This document shows, piece by piece, positions 1-6,273 of a DNA stretch of 7,826 nucleotides. Each line of letters opens with the position of its first letter. Position 1 is the first letter of the stretch. This DNA is from Planctomycetota bacterium (GTDB taxonomy: Bacteria > Planctomycetota > Planctomycetia > Pirellulales > Lacipirellulaceae): assembly GCA_013151315.1 (NCBI GenBank), contig JAADIN010000113.1:1-7826 (forward strand), given 5' to 3'. Position numbers and translations under genes: made by a program. The notes under the pieces were generated by a model that was given only the letters and a program-made list of their open reading frames with translations, searched no databases and had not been told where the DNA came from.

Positions 1-1
1 A

Positions 2-445
2 TTGATGTTGGGAATGGCATGCTCGCTCGTCAGTAGCGGCAGTGCTCAGGCCCAGTGTGGTTTGAATCAGGGAGCTTTTGGTGCTTATGGCGGCGGCTAT
101 GGTGCTTTTGATGTGGGTCGGCTGTACGGGGTGCTCGCTCAGAATGTGCCCTACTTCGCGGCATTTCCCCCGGTTTACTACAGTGCTCCGGTGCCACGGA
201 CTTACGGTTATAGCCCTTTTGCTTATCCGCCCGGCGTACGGACGCCAGACCTTCCTGCTGTGGTAATCGCCCAGGAAATTCTTAACCCTTACGTTCCCGT
301 TTCGACCCCTCCTGTTTCGACGGAGAGCGAATCGCTGGAGAGCGAAAAAATCGACCAAGTAACGCAGGCAATCGAGGTACCGCAACCACTAGTGATCGTG
401 AATCCCTATGTTACAACCCGCTTGGCTGGCCATACGGGTCGCTAG
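2..445 (+). CDS. Secreted Tyr/Pro-rich planctomycete protein, 5' end probably outside the window
   Basis: The frame is open from the window edge to TAG at 443-445 and gives 147 residues from a TTG at position 2 (an ATG follows at 5). The first residues look like the end of a signal peptide, a small/hydrophobic stretch finishing in Ala-Gln-Ala (residues 15-17) before Gln18, a good signal peptidase I site. No basic n-region lies inside the window, so the true start is probably upstream. The mature part has a Gly/Tyr/Phe-rich head (24-36), an aromatic-Pro middle (50-77, with PPVYYS and YGYSPFAYPP), an acidic linker (107-117), and two copies of Asn-Pro-Tyr-Val (95-98 and 134-137). There are no catalytic motifs or membrane segments. 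From memory it resembles short exported proteins found only in Pirellulales; their function is unknown to me. A strong terminator follows, so the gene closes its own transcript. Confidence 0.72.
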   Translation: MMLGMACSLVSSGSAQAQCGLNQGAFGAYGGGYGAFDVGRLYGVLAQNVPYFAAFPPVYYSAPVPRTYGYSPFAYPPGVRTPDLPAVVIAQEILNPYVPVSTPPVSTESESLESEKIDQVTQAIEVPQPLVIVNPYVTTRLAGHTGR

Positions 446-468
446 CGGAAATAGACGGAACACGCACA

Positions 469-510
469 CAGGGCAAAGCCCAGGGATTGCAATCCCTGGG
501 CTTTGCCCTG
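469..510. repeat. 42-bp perfect palindrome
   Basis: Positions 469-488 and 491-510 are exact reverse complements, and the central GC is self-complementary, so the whole 42 bp is a perfect palindrome. It starts 23 nt after the stop of the upstream secreted-protein gene and 10 nt before a second hairpin that has a T tract. It has no T run of its own on either strand, so it is not a textbook intrinsic terminator. It could be a transcript-stabilising 3' hairpin, a cruciform or protein-binding site, or a member of a dispersed palindromic family. The structure is certain; the role is unknown. Confidence 0.9.
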
Positions 511-520
511 CGAACAACTC

Positions 521-562
521 AAACGCCGCCGGTTGCTGCTAGCAGTGCCGCCGGCGTTTTTT
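521..562 (+). terminator. Rho-independent terminator of the upstream secreted-protein gene
   Basis: AAACGCCG (521-528) pairs with CGGCGTTT (552-559). The stem continues after one C-C mismatch with CGG/CCG (530-532 with 548-550), and the apical part contains the self-complementary CTGCTAGCAG (536-545). The descending arm runs into six T residues (557-562) followed by CTTT. A GC-rich stem followed by a T tract on the plus strand is the classical intrinsic terminator form. It lies 76 nt after the stop of the upstream gene and separates that gene from the lipoprotein gene. Confidence 0.85.
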
Positions 563-582
563 CTTTGCTCCCCGAGTCGCTC

Positions 583-610
583 TGGACAGGCATGGGCGGT
601 TCGCTATCCT
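583..610 (+). promoter_or_regulatory. Possible sigma-70-like promoter for the lipoprotein gene
   Basis: TGGACA (583-588, five of six matches to TTGACA) and TATCCT (605-610, four of six matches to TATAAT) are separated by 16 bp. They lie just after the terminator of the previous gene and 58 nt before the lipoprotein ATG, where a promoter is expected. The match is weak and planctomycete promoters are poorly characterised, so this is only a candidate. Confidence 0.3.
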
Positions 611-651
611 CCGCTGCACGGAAGAATGCTTAAGCTGCTTTTCTGGGGATT

Positions 652-659
652 GGAAAGGA
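652..659 (+). promoter_or_regulatory. Ribosome binding site that fixes the lipoprotein start
   Basis: GGAAAGGA ends 8 nt before the ATG at 668. It is the clearest Shine-Dalgarno-like sequence in the window. It supports ATG 668 over in-frame upstream starts such as the one near 503, which would place the N-terminus inside the palindrome and terminator. Confidence 0.6.
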
Positions 660-667
660 ATCTGCCG

Positions 668-1636
668 ATGCGGTACGTCTACTGCACGATGGCTGTATGT
701 TTGATTTGCGGATGCCAAGGCAACACGACGGCGCTGCGCAACCCGTTTGCGACGCCCAATCGTGTCCCGCCGCCAGCGACGCGTGTCTTGCAGCCTGGTG
801 CTGCGCAGCCGTACTATCCGGGCGATCGCTTGCCAGGCAACCCGGCGGGAAGCGTCTTTCCTTCTGGAGCGGTCGGTACGCCCATTCCTGGAAGTGTGCC
901 GCCTGGAGGGTGGGGCATTTCTCCCCAGGCGAATGCAACTCCGACTCCGAATGTTTTTCCGGCCAGCGCGCAAATTGCACTTGGCCCGGTGCCGTCTGCT
1001 AATGGGCCGCCCATTCAAATCAATGTCGACCAGCAGAACTTGCGATTTGCTCCCGCTCCGATTCCGGGGGCAGGCCAGGGACTTTGGAATCCGCCTCAGG
1101 CAGCGGTGCAGACGGCCGGTTTCCAAGAGCCAATTGCCCCGGTTACCTTCGTTCAAGCTCCAGCAAATGTTGCCCCACGGGAAGTTCGAATCCGAGCGGT
1201 GAAATCGCCAAACGTCGATTTGGCCCATGGCACTTCGCAAGACGGTTTTCGCCCCCAGGGAAGCCGATTGATCAACCGACGCAAGCCCGAGCAACCCCGT
1301 TTCGCCCCACGACAGGGAGTGGCACCGACCGAGTTTGGCCCGGTCCGAGAAGACGTTGCGCGGTTTGGATTCGATCCCCAGTATCAGTGGCTCCGCGGGC
1401 AGATTCAAGTTTCTCAGGCGACAGGCCAATGGCATTTGCGCTACGCGGTTGCTCAAAGTGGCCCTGTTCAAGGAGGCCCCGATCAATTTGGCGGCCAGGT
1501 ACTCATTGAGAATCCTCATTTGCTCGGCGGACTGCAGCCAGGAGACTATGTCCAAGTGCAAGGCCGGCTGATTCCCCAGCCCGACGGCACGGGCAATTAC
1601 ACCGTCTCGATTGTCCAACGGCAGCGAGTCCAGTAG
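668..1636 (+). CDS. Planctomycete lipoprotein with a C-terminal beta-rich (OB-like) domain
   Basis: From ATG 668 the product is 322 residues. The N-terminus has a short basic start, a hydrophobic stretch and a lipobox-like Leu-Ile-Cys-Gly-Cys, with Cys16 as the likely lipidated residue, so it is probably a signal peptidase II substrate anchored in a membrane. Residues 26-170 are low-complexity and rich in Pro, Gly, Ala and Gln, probably a disordered spacer. Residues 171-215 are basic. The only part that looks folded is the C-terminal 90 residues, from FGFDPQYQWLRG (233-244) through WHLRY (255-259), FGGQV (274-278) and a GDYVQVQGRL segment (292-301); its alternating pattern suggests a small beta-barrel. 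From memory this domain recurs in planctomycete hypothetical proteins. There are no catalytic residues. The spacer-plus-domain design suggests a surface or periplasmic structural or binding role, which is inference. The gene appears monocistronic. Confidence 0.82.
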   Translation: MRYVYCTMAVCLICGCQGNTTALRNPFATPNRVPPPATRVLQPGAAQPYYPGDRLPGNPAGSVFPSGAVGTPIPGSVPPGGWGISPQANATPTPNVFPASAQIALGPVPSANGPPIQINVDQQNLRFAPAPIPGAGQGLWNPPQAAVQTAGFQEPIAPVTFVQAPANVAPREVRIRAVKSPNVDLAHGTSQDGFRPQGSRLINRRKPEQPRFAPRQGVAPTEFGPVREDVARFGFDPQYQWLRGQIQVSQATGQWHLRYAVAQSGPVQGGPDQFGGQVLIENPHLLGGLQPGDYVQVQGRLIPQPDGTGNYTVSIVQRQRVQ

Positions 1637-1672
1637 AGTCACACTTATTCAAATTGGATAGCAAAACTTTTC

Positions 1673-1742
1673 ACCACTGAGGCACGGAGAACACCGAGAA
1701 ACCTAAAAAACTCTTTTTCAGTATTCTCCGTGCCTCTGTGGT
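1673..1742. repeat. 70-nt imperfect inverted repeat, dispersed-repeat type
   Basis: Positions 1673-1701 pair with 1714-1742 in a single register. There are five mismatches (1678/1737, 1692/1723, 1695/1720 and two weak positions nearer the loop, one of them a G-T wobble), and the loop is about 12 nt and A-rich. The core GAGGCACGGAGAA (1679-1691) is perfectly matched by TTCTCCGTGCCTC. The motif resembles the widespread ACCACAGAGGCACAGAG family of palindromic repeats seen in many environmental bacteria; that link is from memory. It starts 36 nt after the lipoprotein stop and ends 51 nt before the SecA-like start. There is no clear T tract after it, so termination is possible but not evident. Confidence 0.8.
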
Positions 1743-1793
1743 TATTCTTCTATTGCCATTCGAGGTATTTCTCGAGCAAATTGGTAGACCAGC

Positions 1794-3737
1794 GTGTCGA
1801 GACTTCCAAGCGGGATGGGGCTCCAACTGCGAGCGACTTTGGGCGATCACCTTGCTCGCTGCGCAAGCTACACGTCGCGAATCGCGGCGCTGGAACCGAG
1901 CCTCAAGGAACTCTCCGATCCTGCTTTGCGGAAAACCAGCTTGGGACTGCGTTACCGTGCTCGTAGTGGCGAGTCTCTCGATAAACTGTTGGTTGATGCG
2001 TTTGCCCTAGTTCGCGAGGCGGGCCGACGCACGCTCGGGATGCGTCATTTCGATGTCCAACTTCTCGGCGGCGCAGCAATGCACCACCGTTCGATCGTCG
2101 AAATGCAAACGGGCGAAGGCAAAACGCTCACCGCGACGTTGCCTCTCTACTTGGCGGCCCTCGAAGGAAAAGGGGCCCATCTGGCCACAGTCAACGATTA
2201 CCTAGCCCGCCGCGATGCCGAGTGGATGAAGCCCCTGTACGCTGCCCTGGGAATGAGCATCGGCATCATCCAATCGCAACAGCCCCAGCCCGAGCGGCGC
2301 AAAGCGTATGCGTGCGACATCATTTACGGCACGGCGAACGAAATTGGTTTTGATTTCCTTCGCGATCGGCTGCTCAATCGTGGCAAGGGAGATGGCAACC
2401 GCGATCTTTTCGGCCAAATGCTGGGTGCCGCGGCTAGCGGTGCCCAGGACGAGCCGGTCCAGCGTGGGCTCCATTTTATGTTGGTCGACGAAGCCGACAG
2501 TATTCTTATTGACGAAGCACGCACGCCGCTGATTATCAGCGCCCTGCCGGGCGAAGACGAAAAAATTGCTGCCGAAGCTTATCTTTGGGCCGCGGAAAAC
2601 TGCGGGCAATTTATCGAAAACGAACACTACGATTACGAGCACGACGATCGGACGGTGGAGCTTTTGCTTGAGGGAAGGCAATTGGTACGTAGGCTACCGA
2701 AGCCGAGTGCCATGGATCGCCTGCCCCTTTCAACCATCTATGAGTATATTCAGCGCGCACTAAAAGTTGGCCGCGAAATGTTTCTCGACCGGCAGTATGT
2801 CGTTCGCGATGGCGAAATCGTAATCGTTGATGAATTTACCGGCCGGCTGGCCGAAGGACGCAAGTGGCGGGCAGGCATTCACCAAGCGGTCGAAGCGCAG
2901 GAAAATGTCGAGATCACTTTTGCCACCAATCAGGCGGCGCGAATTACGATTCAAGACATGTTCCTGCGCTACGAACGCCTCTCGGGCATGACCGGCACGG
3001 CCTCGACAAGTCGCGGGGAGCTAAAAAAAATCTACCATGTCCACGTCCTCTCAATTCCCACCAACAAACCGCCCATACGCAAACAGTTGCCGACGCTGGT
3101 CTTCGGCAACAAAGACGAAAAATGGGCGGCCATCGTTGAAGATGCGCTCAAGCAGCACGAACTCCAGCGCCCGGTCCTCATCGGCACACGCACAATCGAC
3201 AAAAGCGAACATTTAGCCGAGCTACTCGCAGCCCGCGGCCTAGAACCCGTCATCCTCAACGCACGCCACGTAGCCGAAGAAGCCGAGATCGTAGAACAAG
3301 CAGGCCAAAAAGGGAAAGTCACGGTCGCAACCAACATGGCAGGCCGAGGAACCGACATCAAGCTGGGCGAAGACGTCGGCGAAATAGGCGGCCTGCACGT
3401 CATTTGCAGCGAATTGCACGAAGCCCAGCGGATCGACCGCCAGCTCATCGGCCGTTGCGGTCGGCAAGGCGACCCAGGCACCTACCGACAGTTCCTAGCT
3501 CTCGACGACGAAATCCTGGAAGTAGGTTTTGGCCCAAAGAAGTATGCAAAACTCGTCGCGCGAGGGCTCAAAGCGAAAGGCCCGCTGCGCGGCTTCGTGT
3601 CGTTGTTTATGAAAGCCCAGCGGCGCGTCGAGCGACGCCATTTCCGCGACCGAAAAATCTTGCTGTATCATGAGAAGGAACGGCAGAAGACTCAGCGGCA
3701 AATGGGGCAGGATCCGTATCTCGATACGCCGGGGTGA
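1794..3737 (+). CDS. Short SecA-family ATPase (SecA paralogue lacking wing and two-helix finger)
   Basis: The 647-residue product has the SecA motor: Q-motif FDVQLLGG (86-93), Walker A MQTGEGKT (104-111), VNDYLARRDAEWM (133-145), DEAD motif within VDEADSILIDEARTPLI (231-247), preprotein cross-linking domain (about 250-340), VDEFTGRLAEGRKW (345-358), SGMTGTA (397-403), ATNMAGRGTDIKLG (512-525), and motif VI with Arg554 and Arg557. About 20 residues (195-218) are inserted before the DEAD strand relative to ordinary SecA. The protein stops at residue 647, soon after the first scaffold helix (AQRRVERRHFRDRKILL, 608-624). It lacks the wing, two-helix finger and Cys-rich tail, roughly 200 residues. 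Tandem TGA stops and the short downstream gap rule out a simple frameshift. GTG 1794 is the first in-frame start after a stop at 1785; ATG 1815 is an alternative, and neither has a good ribosome binding site. Canonical SecA powers export through SecYEG; this one probably acts differently. Confidence 0.9.
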   Translation: MSRLPSGMGLQLRATLGDHLARCASYTSRIAALEPSLKELSDPALRKTSLGLRYRARSGESLDKLLVDAFALVREAGRRTLGMRHFDVQLLGGAAMHHRSIVEMQTGEGKTLTATLPLYLAALEGKGAHLATVNDYLARRDAEWMKPLYAALGMSIGIIQSQQPQPERRKAYACDIIYGTANEIGFDFLRDRLLNRGKGDGNRDLFGQMLGAAASGAQDEPVQRGLHFMLVDEADSILIDEARTPLIISALPGEDEKIAAEAYLWAAENCGQFIENEHYDYEHDDRTVELLLEGRQLVRRLPKPSAMDRLPLSTIYEYIQRALKVGREMFLDRQYVVRDGEIVIVDEFTGRLAEGRKWRAGIHQAVEAQENVEITFATNQAARITIQDMFLRYERLSGMTGTASTSRGELKKIYHVHVLSIPTNKPPIRKQLPTLVFGNKDEKWAAIVEDALKQHELQRPVLIGTRTIDKSEHLAELLAARGLEPVILNARHVAEEAEIVEQAGQKGKVTVATNMAGRGTDIKLGEDVGEIGGLHVICSELHEAQRIDRQLIGRCGRQGDPGTYRQFLALDDEILEVGFGPKKYAKLVARGLKAKGPLRGFVSLFMKAQRRVERRHFRDRKILLYHEKERQKTQRQMGQDPYLDTPG

Positions 3738-3746
3738 TGAACTGCC

Positions 3747-3859
3747 AAAGTATTTGTCATTAGTTATTTTCCAATCGTCATTGGTCATTGAAGAGAAAAA
3801 AGTAGTGAAGCGGACCGATGGACAATGATAAATGACAATTAACTAATGACAAATACTTT
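3747..3859. repeat. 113-nt imperfect inverted repeat between convergent genes
   Basis: The outer arms 3747-3765 and 3841-3859 are perfect 19-bp reverse complements. Pairing continues inward in the same register with mismatches, including TCATTG (3778-3783) with CAATGA (3823-3828). The arms contain repeated GTCATT / AATGAC units (GTCATTAGT, GTCATTGGTCATT, AATGATAAATGAC). The element begins 9 nt after the SecA-like stop. It may act as a two-way terminator for the convergent genes, or be a non-autonomous mobile palindrome. From memory, GTCATTNGTCATT-type repeats are common in planctomycete genomes. No transposase is linked. Confidence 0.8.
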
Positions 3860-3899
3860 ACTTCAATTCCTTGGGCGACGCCAATTGCTCGAGGCCCTC
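3858..3899 (-). other. Probable relict C-terminal coding tail of the oxidoreductase gene
   Basis: Just past the oxidoreductase stop, the shifted frame read from 3899 down to 3861 on the minus strand gives 13 codons, Glu-Gly-Leu-Glu-Gln-Leu-Ala-Ser-Pro-Lys-Glu-Leu-Lys, then TAA (3860-3858). Two GAGGG copies lie 10 nt apart around the present stop (GAGGG, AGAGT, GAGGG). Removing one 10-nt unit would fuse Val-Glu-Gly of the current C-terminus in frame with this tail. This suggests a 10-bp insertion has shortened the protein. The reading is seen in the sequence; the history is inference. Confidence 0.45.
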
Positions 3900-6087
3900 A
3901 CTCTCCCTCAACCGCAACCACAACCCCCTTAAACGCCGGCGTTTTACTCTGTGGGTCGAGCTTACGACTCACCAGCACGTTGGCCTCGGGATAGTACATC
4001 GCTAGGTTGCCGGGGCGGATTTCCTCGAACGGATGCAAACCGATGCCGTGCATCGAACCTGCAGGACCATGGATGGTTACGGTTGCTGAAACATCAAGGC
4101 CGAGTCGGGTAATATCGTCGGGATGGATGAGTACCACGTCTCGACGCGGTACGTTTCGATACAAATCGTTCTCTTCGTAAACGACCGTATTAAATTGGCC
4201 TTCGCTGCGGATGGTCATCAGCCGCATCTCGTTTTTTCCTTCGCCAGCCAGCGGCGGCAGGTCGTGCGTATGAAGCGTTGCGCGACCATCGGGGGTGGGA
4301 AATTTTGGCTCGTGAAAAGCTCGCCCATCGACCAGGAATTCTTCTTTCGTTTTGTCGATCGTAGCAACCTTTTCGTAGCCGGGCACGATCGCGGCGATCG
4401 CTTCGCGAATTCGGCCCGTGTCGCGCATGGATTTCCAATCAATCGGAGAATCATCTACGGTGCCAAGCAATTGCTCCGCAACGGTTGCAATGACTTCAAC
4501 CTCGCTGCGCGGACCTGCCAATCGAGACGGGCCGCCGTCGCTCAGTCGCACCAGGCTAAACATCGATTCTTGCGTGGTAGGCTGCGGCTCTTCGTCGCGA
4601 GCCAAGACGGGAAGGATGATCGTTTCGCGGGCTAAGCCGTAAGCGTGACCCGTGTTTAATGTCGTGTTGAGGTAGACGGCCATGTCGAGATTGCCGAGGG
4701 CCTGTTCTGCAAAACGGGAGTCGGGATTCGAGCCATAAAGATTGCCGCCCAGGCAGAACCCAAATTTCAGTTTGCCACTCGCGGCACCTTCCATACACTC
4801 CATCGTGTCGAGGCCCGTGGTCGTGGGGAGCGAGACGTCGAAATGATTTTGTAGACGTTCAAAAATGGCATCTTTGAGCTTCGGCGTAACACCAACCGAG
4901 CCGATGCCCTGCACATTCGAGTGCCCTCGAATCGGCATCAAGCCGGCCCCCGGACGGCCGACCATCCCACGTAGTAGCGCCAAGTTGGCGATCGCCTGCA
5001 CGTTTTGCACTCCGTGGACATGATGGGTAATCCCCATGGTCCAACTAAAGACCGCGTTCTTCGAGCGAGCATACCGCTCGGCAATCGAATCGATCTGCTC
5101 CTTCGTTACGCCGCTCTTCTCGAGAATCTCCTCCCAGGAGGTGTCGCCCAATTGCTGTGCAAGTTCTGGCCAGCCATTGCAAGCCGTTTCGAGAAACGTC
5201 GAGTCGTGGTCGCCCATTTCGACGATCCGTTTGGCGATGCCAGCGAGCAAGGCAAGGTCACCGCCAATGTGTGGCTGGACATAGAGACTTGCGATCTTGC
5301 TGCCGAGCAGCAGACTTCGCGGGTCGCTGGGAACACTGAAATTGACGAGACCCGTTTCGACAATCGGATTGATGACAATCACTTCGCCGCCGCGCCGGCG
5401 AACTTGCATCAGGGTGCGCATCAGCCGAGGGTGATTGCTGGCCGGGTTGCCGCCGATGACAAACACCAAGTCGGCTTCATCAAGGTCGTCCAAAACAATC
5501 GTCGCGGTGCCGCTGCCGGTTACGCTCGTGAGCCCGACGCCCGAGGCTTGATGGCAATAGTAGCTGCAGTTGTTGACATTGTTGGTGCCGTAGATGCGAG
5601 CGAACATCTGCAACAAAAATCCGGCTTCGTTGCTGCTGCGTCCGCTGAAATACCAAAACGTTTCGTCGGCCGACAGCTCACGCAGCTTCAGCGTGATTCG
5701 CCGAAAAGCGTCTTCCCAAGAGATCGGCTGAAACCGTTGCAGTTGTGGAGTGAAAAGGACCGGCTGCGTCAGCCGGCCCGAATTTTCAAGCTCACGAGGC
5801 GAGAGGCGCTTGAGCGTCTCGGGAGTATGCCCCTGCCAAAACTCAGCCGGAATCGCCCCTTGCATATCAGCAACCATCGCCTGCAACGACTTCTTGCAAA
5901 CCTCAGGAAAGTGGCCCGCTTCGTTGACCATGCCACCACGTTGGCCGCCCATGCCCAGCGCACAGGTCTTGCAGGCATTTTTGCTGCGCATGGCCTTCCA
6001 AAGTTTCAGCAGCCCCCCCACTTCTCGGGCTTTGCGAAACGTATAGGCCACCGCAGGCCAACCACCACCGGTACGCACTTTTTTCAT
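3898..6087 (-). CDS. YdeP/FdhF-family molybdopterin oxidoreductase alpha subunit
   Basis: The 729-residue product matches the YdeP-type branch of the formate dehydrogenase-like family along its whole length. The N-terminus has the family GGW motif (8-10) and an iron-sulphur region with Cys39, Cys42 and Cys64 (three cysteines, not the four of classical FdhF). Residues 150-185 carry GRSSNEAGF and NNVNNCSYYCH; Cys178-His179 aligns with the selenocysteine-His of E. coli FdhF, so Cys is the likely Mo/W ligand. Cofactor-binding signatures follow: DLVFVIGGNPASNHPR (206-221), MGITHHVHGVQNVQ (351-364), and GRPGAGLMPIRGHSNVQG (377-394). The C-terminal domain (about 622-725) contains RSEGQFNT and MYYPEANVL. 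No signal peptide is seen, so it is probably cytoplasmic. The substrate is unknown; E. coli YdeP is linked to acid resistance, and formate oxidation is not shown. No fdhD, electron-transfer subunit or molybdopterin gene adjoins it. ATG 6087 lacks a clear ribosome binding site. Confidence 0.92.
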   Translation of the reverse strand: MKKVRTGGGWPAVAYTFRKAREVGGLLKLWKAMRSKNACKTCALGMGGQRGGMVNEAGHFPEVCKKSLQAMVADMQGAIPAEFWQGHTPETLKRLSPRELENSGRLTQPVLFTPQLQRFQPISWEDAFRRITLKLRELSADETFWYFSGRSSNEAGFLLQMFARIYGTNNVNNCSYYCHQASGVGLTSVTGSGTATIVLDDLDEADLVFVIGGNPASNHPRLMRTLMQVRRRGGEVIVINPIVETGLVNFSVPSDPRSLLLGSKIASLYVQPHIGGDLALLAGIAKRIVEMGDHDSTFLETACNGWPELAQQLGDTSWEEILEKSGVTKEQIDSIAERYARSKNAVFSWTMGITHHVHGVQNVQAIANLALLRGMVGRPGAGLMPIRGHSNVQGIGSVGVTPKLKDAIFERLQNHFDVSLPTTTGLDTMECMEGAASGKLKFGFCLGGNLYGSNPDSRFAEQALGNLDMAVYLNTTLNTGHAYGLARETIILPVLARDEEPQPTTQESMFSLVRLSDGGPSRLAGPRSEVEVIATVAEQLLGTVDDSPIDWKSMRDTGRIREAIAAIVPGYEKVATIDKTKEEFLVDGRAFHEPKFPTPDGRATLHTHDLPPLAGEGKNEMRLMTIRSEGQFNTVVYEENDLYRNVPRRDVVLIHPDDITRLGLDVSATVTIHGPAGSMHGIGLHPFEEIRPGNLAMYYPEANVLVSRKLDPQSKTPAFKGVVVAVEGE

Positions 6088-6273
6088 AACTTAAAACAAC
6101 TGACGCGAGAGGATTTTTGATTTCGGCCGCGAACTTTTGGCTAGTATCTAGTGATTCGCCACCAATTCCGATAGGTTAGCATTCACGAAGCCCCATTGTA
6201 GCACGCCTCTCCGAGTCGTGAATCGCCGACACGAAGTGTCGTACCCCAAGACAGTCGGACGCACCAATTCCCT
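6088..6273. other. Divergent intergenic region with split direct repeat and small hairpins
   Basis: This 186-bp gap must hold the start signals of both the oxidoreductase gene and aroA, but I see no convincing -35/-10 pair for either. It contains an 8-bp inverted repeat, ATTCACGA (6181-6188) with TCGTGAAT (6216-6223), and a 6-bp hairpin CGACAC-GAA-GTGTCG (6227-6241). It also contains a unit GTGATTCGC+CACCAATTCC (6151-6169) that recurs in two parts, at 6218-6226 (one mismatch) and 6262-6271 (exact), with 35 nt between the parts. Confidence 0.55.

Noticed and set aside
503..667. A longer N-terminus for the lipoprotein starting near 503
   Set aside because: It would begin inside the 42-bp palindrome and run through the terminator; the ATG at 668 has a ribosome binding site and is followed directly by a lipoprotein signal.
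539..1642. A 367-codon open frame on the minus strand opposite the lipoprotein gene
   Set aside because: The translation is Arg/Ser-rich with no domain, whereas the plus strand has a ribosome binding site, lipobox and structured C-terminal domain. It is a shadow of a GC-rich gene.
3050..3500. Possible change in codon use in the second half of the SecA-like gene, with more A-ending codons, suggesting a mosaic origin
   Set aside because: The impression is by eye only, and the motor motifs run smoothly across the region. A sliding-window codon analysis would be needed to support it.
3747..3859. The GTCATT-rich element as a CRISPR array
   Set aside because: The units are short and irregular, are arranged as an inverted repeat, and have no spacers of constant length.
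3738..3897. The missing wing and scaffold regions of SecA encoded downstream in another frame
   Set aside because: The gap is only 160 bp and is mostly the hairpin; no frame there resembles SecA, so the truncation is not a simple frameshift.
5005..6120. A 371-codon open frame on the plus strand inside the oxidoreductase gene
   Set aside because: It is fully antisense to a strongly conserved enzyme and its translation has no recognisable motif.
6117..6147. TTGATT and TAGTAT as a promoter for aroA
   Set aside because: The spacing is 19 bp, the matches are partial and the site is over 120 bp upstream, so I do not list it as a feature.
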